Source of the DNA: Rhabdophis nuchalis
Lineage: Eukaryota > Chordata > Lepidosauria > Squamata > Natricidae
Direction of reading: 5' to 3'
Length of the DNA: 64,000 nt
Assembly (NCBI GenBank): GCA_039707465.1
Contig: CM077645.1
Coordinates: forward strand, 146,998,503-147,062,502
Below, in pieces: positions 45,174 through 55,440 of the stretch. The notes beneath the pieces are model-generated. The model made no database searches. It saw nothing but the letters and a program-made list of their open reading frames with translations, and was not told the DNA's origin. The position numbers and the translations under genes were made by a program. Each line of letters starts with the position of its first letter. The stretch's first letter is position 1.

Positions 45174-45882
45174 TTTTTTTGTCAGAAAATTTTTTATTGG
45201 TTTTTAACAAATTATATTTTAGGAAAAGGGTATAGGGGTTTTGTTTTACATTGTAGAGCTTCCATGTCAGAGGTGGTGGGGTCATGCGGGCCTTCATACA
45301 ATTATTTTGTTAAGTAGAAAATGGTCAAAAATACATATATATCACATTTTTTGTTTTAAGTTCATACATTCAATCTCTAGTTTTAGATTAGCATCCGTTT
45401 CAAGAATTACAGCATTTCAAAAATTTACTTATTTTTGAGACCTAAGTCTCTTTGCTATTGCACCCTCCTTTTCCCTCGCCTCGGCGGACGGGGCCTTGGC
45501 TTCTCCCGTTCCTTCTTCTTTATCACCCAGGATTGAGGAAATTTTTTAAAAGAAAGGTCTCAGCCTCCCCTGTTGTTTTAATTTTAATTCTGCCTCCTTC
45601 CCAGAATACCAACAATCCCTCAGGCATTAACCACTTAAACCAGATGCCATTTTCATATAGCTTCCTGGAGAGGAAAAAATATTTCCTTCTCAATTCTCTT
45701 ACTCTTTTTGGTATCTGTTTTAGTATATTAATGTCTTTTTGTTCAAACTTCAACGGTCCCTCTCGCTGCACCCTCAGTATTGCATCCCGTGTGGACTTCC
45801 TTAAAAATTTAATATGAATTTCTCTGGGTACCTCATTTCTTCTAGCATATGCTGAGTTAATTCTATAAATCAAATCTATTTC
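45174..45882 (-). mobile_element. Second L1 copy lacking ORF2, 5' truncated, perfect 15-bp target duplication
   Basis: ACAAGGAGCGGTATT occurs exactly at 45159-45173 and 45883-45897. On the minus strand the element begins inside ORF1, passes the ORF1 end (GCAATAGCAAAGAGACTTAG, as in the first copy) and goes directly into a 3' UTR of about 270 bp ending AACCAATAAAAAATTTTCTG and a short A run. No ORF2 sequence intervenes. Confidence 0.88.
45523..45882 (-). pseudogene. L1 ORF1p, C-terminal part
   Basis: From the truncation point the frame reads EIDLIYRINSAYARRNEVPR, IHIKFLRKSTRDAILRVQRE, then LKQIPKRVRELRRKYFFLSR and NGIWFKWLMPEGLLVFW, the RRM end and C-terminal domain of squamate L1 ORF1p, an RNA chaperone. 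It matches the copy at 4687-5286 domain for domain. A stop follows NPG at 45523, about 85 bp before the homologous end (IAKRLRSQK, near 45450), so a frameshift or nonsense change lies in the variable tail. The N-terminal coiled coil is lost by 5' truncation. Confidence 0.87.
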
Positions 45883-45897
45883 ACAAGGAGCGGTATT

Positions 45898-46650
45898 AAT
45901 TGCACTTAAAAACCAATGTCGTTTTTTTTCTTAGTCCTGCTAAGTTTGAGTGCATTTCAAAGCCAAACAGTGTATCTCTGATGTAAAATGAGAATCTGTT
46001 TATTAGTTTATGTGACCATATGTGCCTTTGTGTGTGCCTTGGTAAAATAAAGGTCAAATCGTGCATGAATACCAATAGCAAAAATTTTGAGAACCAGAAA
46101 ACGTGTCCAGTTCAAATGGCAGGGCAAATTCTGTATGGCAGGTTGTTTCTGTGTCCAGAAAACAACATAAGTGGTATTGCAACCTTTCATTTTGGAATAA
46201 TAATATATTATTTTCCTTACAGTTGTTCTTATATCTGTATATGATACAAAAATAAAATGTTACGTAATAAATATTATTTATTAACAAATAATAAAATAAC
46301 TACTACCACAACAACAACTTGTTCTTCACATGCTCTGAGCTTTCTGAGGAGGGTGAAACTCTTTAAAAATCATTTGTGCATCAAATGAAGAAAAGACTTT
46401 TGAAATATGATCTGGATCAATATTTTCCCAACTTGGCAACTTTTAGATGTGAGGATCTCAACACTCGGAATTCCCTAGCCAGCATGTCCACACATCTTAG
46501 AGAATTGTCAAGTTTGAAACACACTGATTTAGAGTATTACAAAGAAGTATCTCCCCAAATAATTAAGATTAAAGGTCTTCCATAGTCTGCAACATGGACA
46601 GAAATGTTGGAGGGGTGGAGAGAGAGAAATGCATTAATTTAGCCTTCTAG
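45898..46650. other. Unassigned sequence
   Basis: AT-rich, without recognised features. Confidence 0.45.
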
Positions 46651-46676
46651 TATTATGACTCCCAAACTGTGGCCAG

Positions 46677-46785
46677 GAAGGTTGAGAGTTCAACCCTAGG
46701 TAGCGGCTGATGTTTCTTTTCTAGGACACACAATAAAATATCTGCTGCGAACTTCCGCATAGGTGTAAGGAAGGCCATCAAGGCC
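46677..46785 (+). mobile_element. tRNA-derived SINE fragment, broken by a solo LTR
   Basis: GGTTGAGAGTTCAACCCTAG and AAGGAAGGCCATCAAGGCC align with the SINE at 34195-34411. The sequence stops at the LTR. Confidence 0.6.
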
Positions 46786-47214
46786 TGTTAGGTGATATCT
46801 CCGTTGGGAGACGGAGTGCAGTGGAGAATGCAGCCAGAGGAATGTTGCTAATGTACACGCAATAAGTATATCAGACACTGTTTAAGTAAAATAGAATAGC
46901 TTTTACTTAGGTTTGTAAAACTACTAAACTAAGCTACTGCTCAATAAGCAGTGATGTCAAATTGAGTCAAACAACAAAGTCTCAACAATATCAAATATCT
47001 TACACCATCTTCAGTCTTCTTCTTCAGTATTCACAGTTCACGTCACAGTTCAGTTATCAAACAGCTAGTCCAGCAGAGAGAGAGATATGCGCTCTCCGGC
47101 TTCCTCTTATAGTTAGAGATAATTGCACTTACTAATTGCACTCTAACATTACATCAGCCTTAAAGCTACAATGACTATATATTGTCTACCAACTATAGAA
47201 GTCTACTCCTAACA
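46786..47214 (-). mobile_element. Solo LTR, 429 bp, AGGCC target duplication
   Basis: The ends are TGTTAGG and CCTAACA. AGGCC is at 46781-46785 and 47215-47219. On the minus strand it matches the split LTR at 26463-29185 and contains ACTATAAGAGGAAGCC. There is no internal coding region, so it arose by LTR-LTR recombination. Confidence 0.9.
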
Positions 47215-47226
47215 AGGCCTGTAAAC

Positions 47227-47448
47227 CAAGGGTGAAATGTAGCAGTTTCTGACAGGTTCTGGAAAACCTGTAGCGGAAATTTTGAGTAGTTCAGAGAACC
47301 AGCAAATGCCACTTCTGACTGGCCCCAGAGTGGGGTGGGAATGGAGATTTTGCAGTATCCTTCCACTGCCATGCCTACCAAGCCACACTACACTCACTAA
47401 GCCATGCCCACAGAACTGGTAGTAAAAAAAATTGAATTTCACCACTTG
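47227..47448 (-). mobile_element. hAT MITE family B, copy D (one internal unit), inverted
   Basis: It begins CAAGGGTGAAATGTAGCAG and ends TTGAATTTCACCACTTG. It has a single GGAATGGAGATTTTGCAGTA unit. No clear target duplication. Confidence 0.8.
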
Positions 47449-47449
47449 A

Positions 47450-48460
47450 AATATATATGATTTGATGGCACATAATCAAACACTTTGCAGTAAATACTAG
47501 TGCCAAGCTTTTTTACAGATACATTTGTGTGTACAGAATATGTGCAAACGTGCCTAATTAGATTTGTTCTTTATTGATTCCAACCACTTCTTGATCTTTG
47601 CATATTACTTCCCTTTTAACTCCTGTCTCCCTTCTCTGATTTTATGGTTTCCTTAGTTTTTGAACTTTAGATTGGAATTTCCTGAGGGCAAGGATTTATC
47701 TTCTTACATCCTATAAATTAAAGCATCATTCACACTGATTTGAAACAGTATACCACATAATAACTCAGATGGTTAAAATCTACGTAGAAGATTTTGTGAT
47801 AATAAAAGCAGGGAGCAGGGTGCTTTCTGTTACAGCATTTTTTCCTTCCATTTATTATTTTTAATCTAAAAAATAAAATAAAAGCAAGGCAGGGAGCCTA
47901 ACGGACATGAAGGCGGTGTGAATGCAACACTGGGGATTCAGACTTTAAAATGTGGAAGTAAGGATCTCACTATTAGCCCTTCCGTCTTCAGTGAATATGC
48001 CTGAAAAGGACTATGATGTTCCACAATAGAGCCTTATCACATTATCAACAGTGATATCATGTTAGCACAATCTAAACTGCATGTAAGTACTTTTGGATCT
48101 AAACAAGATTACTTGCCAGCAACAAAATTTAAAAGTCACTGCATTGGCCTTCGTCATGTCAGTGCAGCTATAAATCAACTTGGAAACAGCAGAAATTAAA
48201 TATCCATCTCCATCAAATTAAAAATAAAGCAACTCTTTCTCTCCAGTTCACTCACATTCTATTTTGCTAATTCTTTAAATGAGAAGCGACATAAAAGTAC
48301 ATTATGATACTTGATTAATGTTTTTGTTTATCAGTGACACGTACCATTCCCTACTTGTTTCTTCCCAATTCCAAGTGCCTTAGGCTGCTTGACATCCAAG
48401 CTGGAATCACAAATATATTATGTAAATTACTACTGGATTTTCTTGATTGTAAATATGTGT
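47450..48460. other. Unassigned sequence
   Basis: No gene or repeat recognised. Confidence 0.45.
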
Positions 48461-48848
48461 ATTCATTTGACTTACGACCACAACTGAGCCCAAAATATCC
48501 ATTGCTAATGTGAGACATTTGTTAAGTGAGTTTTACCCCATTTTACAACCTTCCTTGCCACAGCTGTTAAGTGAATCACTACACCTGTTAAATTAGTAAT
48601 ACAGTTATTAAATGAATCTGGCTTCCCCATTTGCTTGTTAATAGAAGGTTGCAAAAGCTGATCGATCACATGACCCTCAGACGCTACAACAGTCATAAAT
48701 ATGAGTCAGTTGCCAAGCATCTGAATTTTGATCATGTGACCCTAAGGATGCTGTAACGGTTGTAAGTGTGAAAAAAGGTCATAAGTCACTTTTTTTGTTG
48801 TAACTTTGAATAGTCACTAAACAAACTGTTGTAAGTTGTGGACTACCT
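48461..48848 (+). mobile_element. Family M DNA transposon, best-preserved copy
   Basis: GACTTACGACCACAACTGAG CCC to TGTTGTAAGTTGTGGACTAC CT; about 388 bp, no internal insertion. The ends are inverted repeats of one another over about 20 bp. Confidence 0.75.
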
Positions 48849-48859
48849 ATAGATATTTT

Positions 48860-49300
48860 ACCCAGAGGCCAGAATAAGATGATCTACCACATACTTCCCT
48901 TTGACCTGTCCGCTCCCAAAGGGAGGGCCTCCTCAGGGTGCCGTCTGCCAGACAATGCCGGCTGGCGACTCCCAGGGGGAGAGCCTTCTCTGTGGCAGCC
49001 CCCGCCCTCTGGAATGACCTGCTCCCCCCGACCTTCGTACAATCACGGACCTGCGCCTCTTCCGCCGGGCATTAAAAACACACTTATTTCATGCGGCCGG
49101 GCTGGCATAGTTTTAAATGTGATCTTAGTAAGGGTTCTTAATTGCAATTTTAGCACGGGTTTTCAAATTTAATCTATTTTTACCATTTTTACTGTATTTA
49201 TTGTTATTGCTTTTATCATTTCCTGTGCATCGCCCTGAGTCCCGTCAGGGAGATAGGGCGGTATATAAATGTAATAAAATAAAATAAATAAAATAGTAAA
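48860..49300 (+). mobile_element. L2-clade LINE, 3' end
   Basis: The coding tip (PSLWQPPPSGMTCS in a shifted frame) and 3' UTR CATCGCCCTGAGTCCCGTCA, ending in an AATAAAATAAA tail. Confidence 0.85.
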
Positions 49301-49437
49301 TATTTTTCATCATTGTGTTATGTTTTGGTTTGAATGTATTTTCCCCCCACAAGGCAAGTGAATAAGGCAAAAGAGTCGTGGTACAGCATTTTATTTGGAT
49401 CCAAACCCAGGAAGTCCTATAAGAATGCTCTTTATGT

Positions 49438-49541
49438 CAGGGGTCTTCAACCTTTGCAACTTTAAGTCTGAAGGACTTCAGCTCCCAGACTTGGGAGCTG
49501 AAGCCCTTCAGACTTAAAGTTGCAAAGGTAGGAGACCCCTG
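49438..49541. mobile_element. Palindromic hAT MITE, exact 8-bp TSD
   Basis: CAGGGGTCTTCAACCTTTGC with inverted copy. CTTTATGT at 49430-49437 and 49542-49549. Confidence 0.92.
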
Positions 49542-49691
49542 CTTTATGTTGCAAATGTATCACAACAGAATCGTTACAGATTGCCCATTTTTCTTTACTG
49601 TACCTTATATCAAACAAATCAAGGCTGGATTATTCTGAGGTTTATTTCCCCCTCCCTCATATCTTCCCTAGGACTGAGTAATTTGTACTGA

Positions 49692-49926
49692 ACTTTTCCT
49701 TCCTTAACCTTTTGTTCATCCTTTCTTAGGATCAGGCTGACAACCTATCGCACCTGCAAAAGTGTTGATTTTGTTCTGAAGGACGAAAGAGACGGCCGCG
49801 TGTGTAATACTAACAGCTTTCTCGGTGCACTAGGAATACAGTTTGAACCTGTCAAATTAGTTTTTGAAAAAAAAGGCATCTGGGCAGCTCCAGGATATAA
49901 AGCAGACCTCATTAAAGTTAGCTGAG
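49692..49926 (+). other. Exon-like open frame behind a strong splice acceptor (no homology recognised)
   Basis: A pyrimidine tract (TTTTCCTTCCTTAACC, TTTTGTTCATCCTTTCTTAG) ends at a good acceptor at 49729. The following frame from 49731 stays open for 64 codons (IRLTTYRTCKSVDFVLKDER, then DGRVCNTNSFLGALGIQ and so on) to TGA at 49924-49926. There is no ATG, as expected for an internal or terminal exon. I recognise no protein family. Chance is quite possible. Confidence 0.2.
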
Positions 49927-50067
49927 TACAACTCTCTGTTCATCTATTACAACTGGAGAAATCTGTCATAATCTTTTCCTTTTCATTGGGGCAGGAAAAC
50001 TGCAAAACAATTAATCAAATCTCTCAAAAGGCAAAAACCATGCTGGACTGGCTGCATTCAGTTAGTC

Positions 50068-50202
50068 CAGGGGTCTGCAAAGTTGGCTCTTTTAAGACTG
50101 GTGGATTTCAACTCCCAGAATTCCCCAGCTAGCTTGGCTGGCTGGGGAATTCTAGAAGTTGAAGTTCACCAGTCTTAAAAGAGCCAACTTTGCAGACCCC
50201 TG
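50068..50202. mobile_element. Palindromic hAT MITE
   Basis: CAGGGGTCTGCAAAGTTGGC and its inverted copy; the inner arms CCAGAATTCCCCAGC pair with GCTGGGGAATTCTAG. GTTAGTC is present on both sides (50061-50067, 50206-50212), with a 3-bp offset. Confidence 0.85.
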
Positions 50203-50212
50203 ATTGTTAGTC

Positions 50213-50543
50213 AGAGAGACTTACTACAAAGAGAGGTGGATAGGCCAATAGAAAAGTGGGCTGCTTATACAGGAGTATGTACATTGAGAATATTTTATTT
50301 GTTTGTTTGTTTTATTTATTTACTAGCTGATAACCTGGCGTCACCCAGGCATTTATTTATAGGGGGAAAATGTCCAGATCAGATGTAATTTCTAATGTTG
50401 AATTTTCCCCCTTACCAGAGGGAGCCTCCTTGTGGAGTACTGTGAAGCCATTACCATGGCAACTCCACTGCAATGTACAGTAGAAGCCATTATACATGAG
50501 TACAGTAGAAGACATTTTAAGGCATACCAGGCTGTATCTTAAC
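50213..50543. other. Unassigned, possibly old repeat
   Basis: ACTAGCTGATAACCTGGCGT CACCC resembles a dispersed reptile repeat, but I cannot name it. Confidence 0.3.
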
Positions 50544-50617
50544 CAGAGGTGGTATTCAGCAGGTTCTGACCAGTTCTGGAGAACTGGTAGCAGAAATTTT
50601 GAATAGTTCAGAGAATT

Positions 50618-51290
50618 ATGTATTCTCTACATGGGGCTCCCCTTGAGGTGCACCCGAGGGTTGCAGCTAGTTTAGAATGCGGCCGCGTGGGGGATTATGG
50701 GAGCCTCACGGCATTCCCATGTAACACCTCTCCTGCGCGAGCTGCACTGGCTGCCTGTGGCCTTTCAGGTGCGCTTCAAGGTGCTGATAACCATCTTTAA
50801 AGCGCTCCATGGCACGGGGCCTAGTTATATGCGAGACCGTCTCCTACCCCACACATTCCTTCGACCGATCCACTCCCATAGAGAGGGTCTTCTCCGGGTG
50901 CCGTCGGCCGGGCAATGCTGGTTGGCGATACCCAGGGGAAGGGCCTTCTCTGTGGAGGGCCCAACCCTCTGGAACGACCTTCCTCCCGAACTCCGGACCA
51001 CCTCAGACCTCGGCCTTTTCCGCCAGCGCCTGAAGACGCACTTTTTCCATTAAGCCGGCCTAGCGTGATCACCCTATAACGACTGAGTTTTAAATTAGCA
51101 ATTTGTTTTAATTAGAGGGATTTTAGTAATTTTAGTAATTTTAGCACAGGGTTTCTTAATTTAATTGGTTTTATGATATTTATTATGTATTTATGTATAT
51201 ATCTGTTTTAATTTCCTGTGCACTGCCCTGGGTCCCTTCTGGGAGATAGGTGTGGGATACAAGTCGAATAAACTTCAAACTTCAAACTTC
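50618..51290 (+). mobile_element. L2-clade LINE, 3' part, with AAACTTC tail
   Basis: Coding region and 3' UTR on the plus strand, ending CGAATAAACTTCAAACTTC. AATT flanks it (50614-50617, 51291-51294). Confidence 0.9.
50697..51053 (+). pseudogene. L2-clade reverse transcriptase C-terminus
   Basis: Open for 118 codons: [60 protein letters not shown] and GPTLWNDLPPELRTT, ending RLKTHFFH. This is the tail region after the polymerase core; catalytic motifs are missing through 5' truncation. Upstream codons ([13 protein letters not shown] equivalent) are present but frame-broken near 50660-50690. Not functional. Confidence 0.9.
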
Positions 51291-51489
51291 AATTGGTAAA
51301 TACTACCTCTGACTGGCCCGCCCCCATCTATTCTCTGCTCCAGAGTCCCAGCTGATTGGAAGGGAATGGAGATTTTACAGTATCCTTTCCCTGCCATGCC
51401 CATCAAGTCATACCACGCCCACATGCCACATCATGCCCACCAAGCCACGCCCACAGAATCAGTAGTAAAATTTTTTGAATCCCACCACT

Positions 51490-51614
51490 AAACAGAACAC
51501 ACACCAAGGGGTGTTAGGGGTGTCTTACTCCCGCAGTATTTTTTTTCCAGAGGTTAAGTCACCTGTGTACCACGTTGGGTTGAAATTATTCAAGATGTTC
51601 CAGAGTTATGCTGG

Positions 51615-51668
<54 letters not shown>

Positions 51669-52043
51669 CATTTTTATATAGAGAGGAGAAGAAGATATAA
51701 ATGTATTTGCCACCATCTCATTTCAAGCCTACTTGTTTTGAAAAGCATGGATAGAAGCTTAGAAGCCATGTTTAGGCAGAAACTAGGATTCTATATACCT
51801 GTAATCATACTGGAAATAAGTTAGAGAAGCATGAAGAACATGCCTTTTGGAATGCAAGTCAACCAATATGTATTTTGTCCAATGCAACAAAGCAACATGC
51901 ATGTGTATTCCTGCTTTTCCCTTGGGGATGCGCCGTATGTTTTTGTCTGAGTGCACATTGAAAAACACAGGCTGCATATGCTCAACATTGGATCAAATGA
52001 TGAATGGAGGCAAGGGGTTTAAACTGAGAAGTTGGTACCAGAG
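51490..52043. other. Unassigned sequence containing a CA repeat
   Basis: Apart from the CA array at 51609-51665 nothing is recognised. Confidence 0.45.
51609..51665 (+). repeat. CA dinucleotide repeat, about 28 units
   Basis: Uninterrupted ACACAC run. Confidence 0.95.
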
Positions 52044-52790
52044 CCATGGTGGCGCAGTGGTTAGGATGCAGTATTGCAGGCTAAATCTGCTGACTGCCAT
52101 CAGTTCAATCCTAACCAGCTCAGCCTTCTGTCTTTCCGAGGTCGGTAAAATAAAGACCCAGATTTTTGGGGGCAATATACTGACTCTGTAAACATTTCAT
52201 TTCATTTCATTCATTTATTTAGATTTATAAAACTGCGCCTCTCTCCCCGAAGGGACTCGGGGCGGTGCACAGGAAGTTAAAAAAACATATACAACACAAC
52301 CATCAATAAATATTAAAACCAAATTAAATAATGCTCTCACCCTGTGCTAAAAAATCTTAAAATCTTAAAAACTATTTCCCCCTAAAATCCAAATTTAACA
52401 GTTTAAGTTTCAGATTACAGGCTAGATGAAGTGGATTAGGCCAGGCCGGCCAGATGGAAAAAGTAGGTCTTCAATTTTTGGCGGAAGGAGCGCAGGTCCG
52501 TGGTAGTTCTAAGTTCAGGGGGTAGGTCGTTCCAGAGGGTTGGGCCCACCACAGAGAAGGCCCTTCCCCTGGGCGTCGCCCACTGGCATTGCCTGGTGGA
52601 TGGCACCCGGAGAAATCCCTCTCTGTGGGAGCGAATCGGCCGAAGGGATGTATGGGGTAGGATACGATCCCGCAGATAACTAGGCCCCACTTAGAAAGGG
52701 GCTGTAACTAGTAAACTAGTAAACCACTTAGAAAGGACTGTAAAGCACAGTGAAATGGTATATAAGTCTAAGTGCTATTGCTGGCATCCC
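52044..52790 (+). mobile_element. Sauria/BovB-tailed tRNA SINE, split by an L2
   Basis: The 5' part AGCCATGGTGGCGCAGTGGT TAGGATGCAGTATTGCAGG (A box) and CAGTTCAATCCTAACC (B box) runs to ACTCTGTAAAC at 52193. The 3' part CCACTTAGAAAGGACTGTAA and ATATAAGTCTAAGTGCTATT resumes near 52724. The L2 lies between. Confidence 0.9.
52200..52690 (-). mobile_element. L2-clade LINE, 3' end, inside the SINE
   Basis: A TTTCA tail, 3' UTR (CTCTCTCCCCGAAGGGACTC) and 84 codons of the coding end ([40 protein letters not shown]). Confidence 0.9.
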
Positions 52791-52872
52791 AAGTGGCCAC
52801 CCACTGCTTCTTCCACAGGCAATGCATGCATGAAGGATTTCATCTCAGTCCCCAGTTGGTTCTGGTTTACTT
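52791..52872. other. Unassigned short sequence
   Basis: No feature recognised. Confidence 0.4.
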
Positions 52873-53119
52873 TCAGGGGTAGGCTTCAAAATTTTTAGCA
52901 ATGGGTTGTCTGCCTGGTTGCTGGGTGGGAATGGCCATGCTGGGTGGCATGGACTTGTTGGCCTCCTGCATGGCAGGGGGGGCATTTTTGCCCTCCCTGG
53001 GCTCCAGAGGTTCTCTGGAGGCTGGAAATGGGGCAGGAGGAGAGGGGCAGGGCCAGCCAAGAGTGGGATTTGAGGGTTCGCCGAACCGCACAGAATCTTC
53101 GTTAGCAGCCCACCGCTGC
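52873..53119. mobile_element. hAT-like MITE (tentative)
   Basis: CAGGGGTAGGCTTCAAAATT at the left and GCAGCCCACCGCTG at the right are plausible inverted ends. The interior has hAT-MITE-like 'gttcgccgaaccg' phrases. No clean 8-bp duplication. Confidence 0.45.
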
Positions 53120-54027
53120 TTATTTTCAATCTTCCTTTTGCCATCTCCTCCCACCCAATTTCAAATTTGGTTCCATTCTGTACCGTTTTTCAAGAGCTAT
53201 TTATGTGGAAACAGATAGAATTTCAAGCCCTTTGTCTAATTTCTTTCCAATTTCAGTAGAGTTTGAAAAAATAAAAAACTGTTGCTGGGCCCTCTTGCAT
53301 CAAATGAATTTTACTGTTTCCTTACCTTTCTGATCATTTTAACTGCATCTCGTAGAAATGACAAGGGTAGATATTAAAAATAATGGTGGATTCCCATGTC
53401 ATATTAAGGCACGATTTGTCGAACAGCCTCACAGCTAGCTGGAATTGCACAATGCATTAAAGTATTAGCTGTGCTATGAATACTGGGGCACTGTAACACA
53501 ATTGAACCTTCACAGTTCTGAAATTTGAATTCCACACCCACATCTCAAAGTTAAAAACAAAACAAGAACTGAGGAGACACAAATGAGCTAAGCTTAAAAG
53601 AAAATGTCAAGTAGCATGATGAGATGTGAAAAAATTTACATTGATGCAAATAAGCAAAAGCTAAGAAAAGCACAGGAAAAGGAAGCAAAAAGAATGTGTA
53701 AGATTTTTGTCCTTCACACCTTTGTGCTTTATTACAGACAGGTAAAGTGAAATTTCTCATCCCACCTGCACCGATTCCAGGTTAGCAACACATATAAAAA
53801 ACAGGTGGAACTTCAATTACATGTTGGAGCAGCCATCTTGCCTCTTTTGACCATACCTTGAAGACACCTTGACACACAGACACACAGGCAGGTCAACAAC
53901 TAACTACTTAACTCACAGCAACTATTATTAGACAATATGGGGCAGAAGTCTCCAGTACAGGAAGAGATTGCTCCCCGTTTCTTAAAGCTGTAATAGCACT
54001 GCCCACAAAGACAGTAATATGTGGCGA
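53120..54027. other. Unassigned sequence
   Basis: No gene or repeat recognised. Confidence 0.45.
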
Positions 54028-54185
54028 TCGGGAAGCTGCTGTGGCCTAGAGGTAGAGCTCTTGCCTCACAAGCAGGAGGTTGTGAGCTCGATTCTAGGTA
54101 AAGGCACATGTAGGGTCTCCTGCTTGGGCAGGGGGTTGGACTAGATGACCTGCAAGGTCCCTTCCAACTCTGTTAATCTGTTAAA
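54028..54185 (+). mobile_element. tRNA-derived SINE with a CR1 3' tail
   Basis: The head has an A box-like TGGCCTAGAGGTAGAGCTC and a B box-like GTTGTGAGCTCGATTCTAG. The tail TCCTGCTTGGGCAGGGGGTT GGACTAGATGACCTGC is the CR1 3' end. This is the layout of a SINE mobilised by CR1. Confidence 0.8.
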
Positions 54186-54839
54186 ATGAGGCACGCAGTC
54201 CAAAGGAAGTTGACCTTGAATGTGATCTGTAGACTTCCTACAGATCAAAGAAGGAGTCACCGAGATCAGTTGAATGAACACACAATTATTCATCAAAACA
54301 GAGAATGTTTCATTCAGTGTAGGAGCTAAAACAACAATTATTATGACATTTTGGCCTTTTGTTATTGTTTCTTCCACTGACAGAGTTCATTTTACTGAAA
54401 ACCTGAAGATTGGTAGAAGGTATTTTATTATTTTAAATGGACCAGGTTAGCCATATGGATCATTTGCAAAGGATATTGATAAGCTTTTGAAAATCTTGTT
54501 ATGCAACCATAAACACAGATGATGTGCAAGTTTGACAAGAATATCTCTGTTGTTCTCAAACTTTAGGCAAATTCTTTTCCCAGGTATTTGGCTTTTCCAA
54601 TTATGGACAAAGCAAATCGGTAAGTGATTGGTATACATGGTTGGCTTCACTGAAAAAGTGATATTGTGAGTAATGAAACTCTAGATGCCCATTTCACAGG
54701 ACACACTGGCTCAGAATCTAGACCAGCCATTTCAAAATTGCTAATCCCAGACTCTGCTGAAGGTGCAACAATAACTCTAATGATGCTATACCAGTTCCAG
54801 ATATGTAAACATTCTCTGGAGTTATAGAATGATTTTATC
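54186..54839. other. Unassigned sequence
   Basis: Nothing recognised. Confidence 0.45.
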
Positions 54840-54847
54840 CTTTACAG

Positions 54848-54955
54848 CAGGGGTCTTCAACTTTTGCAACTTTAAGTCTGAAGGACTTCAGCTCCCAGGC
54901 TTCTCCATCCAGCTTTGCTGGGACCTGAAGTCCTTCAGACTTAAAGGAGATCCCT
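54848..54955. mobile_element. Palindromic hAT MITE, exact 8-bp TSD
   Basis: CAGGGGTCTTCAACTTTTGC with a partly deleted right arm. CTTTACAG at 54840-54847 and 54956-54963. Confidence 0.9.
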
Positions 54956-55099
54956 GCTTTACAGAGTATCAAAAAATGGCATTACTTTTCCTTATGTACA
55001 GTCTCTTAGCTCAACCGTAAGGTTTTGTATGTACATGCAACAAAATGATTGCCAGACTTGGAAGCCATCTTTTACCTTTGGGATTTCAGGCCTGCTACA

Positions 55100-55440
55100 T
55101 ATTTTAGTGTGGGAAACTGGGAGGGGAGATTATAGTGTGGGCGATATGTAGCCATAATAACATTCTTTCTCTGAAAGTCAAGGCTGTTTTTTCCTGCAGC
55201 TGCAGGAAAAGGAGAGGACTGGGAGGCATCTCCAGTTCAGATGGTGCCTGATTGGACCATGTGATGGGCATGTGGGTACTAGGCAGGGAGTTGAACTTTC
55301 TTTTGGGTGGGGAAAACCTGGAAGCTTTCAGATTCGGATTTCCTCAGATGTGCCAATGTGACATCTCTAATAAAATGGAACTTTGAGAAACTCAAGCCTT
55401 GGAGTCTTCTTTTGTTAGGGGTGTTACTTGGAACCCTGAA
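55100..55440 (+). mobile_element. LTR-like sequence (tentative)
   Basis: TGTGGGAAACTGGGAGGGGA near the start, and AATAAAATGGAACTTTGAGA followed by GTGTTACTTGGAACCC near the end, resemble a solo LTR of an endogenous retroelement. Boundaries and target duplication are not established. Confidence 0.4.

Larger units (their letters stand above)
50544..51489 (-). mobile_element. hAT MITE family B, copy E, split by an L2
   Basis: CAGAGGTGGTATTCAGCAGG to GTTCAGAGAATT (50544-50617), then AATTGGTAAATACTACCTCT to TTGAATCCCACCACT (51291-51489). One internal unit. The L2 between was inserted with an AATT duplication. Confidence 0.85.

Noticed and set aside
49730..49760. Similarity of IRLTTYRTCK to dystrobrevin (IRLSTYRTACK)
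   Set aside because: Similarity ends after about ten residues and the rest does not fit; likely chance.
54028..54115. Possible functional tRNA gene
   Set aside because: Only degraded A and B boxes with no cloverleaf stems, and fused to a CR1 tail; it is a SINE.
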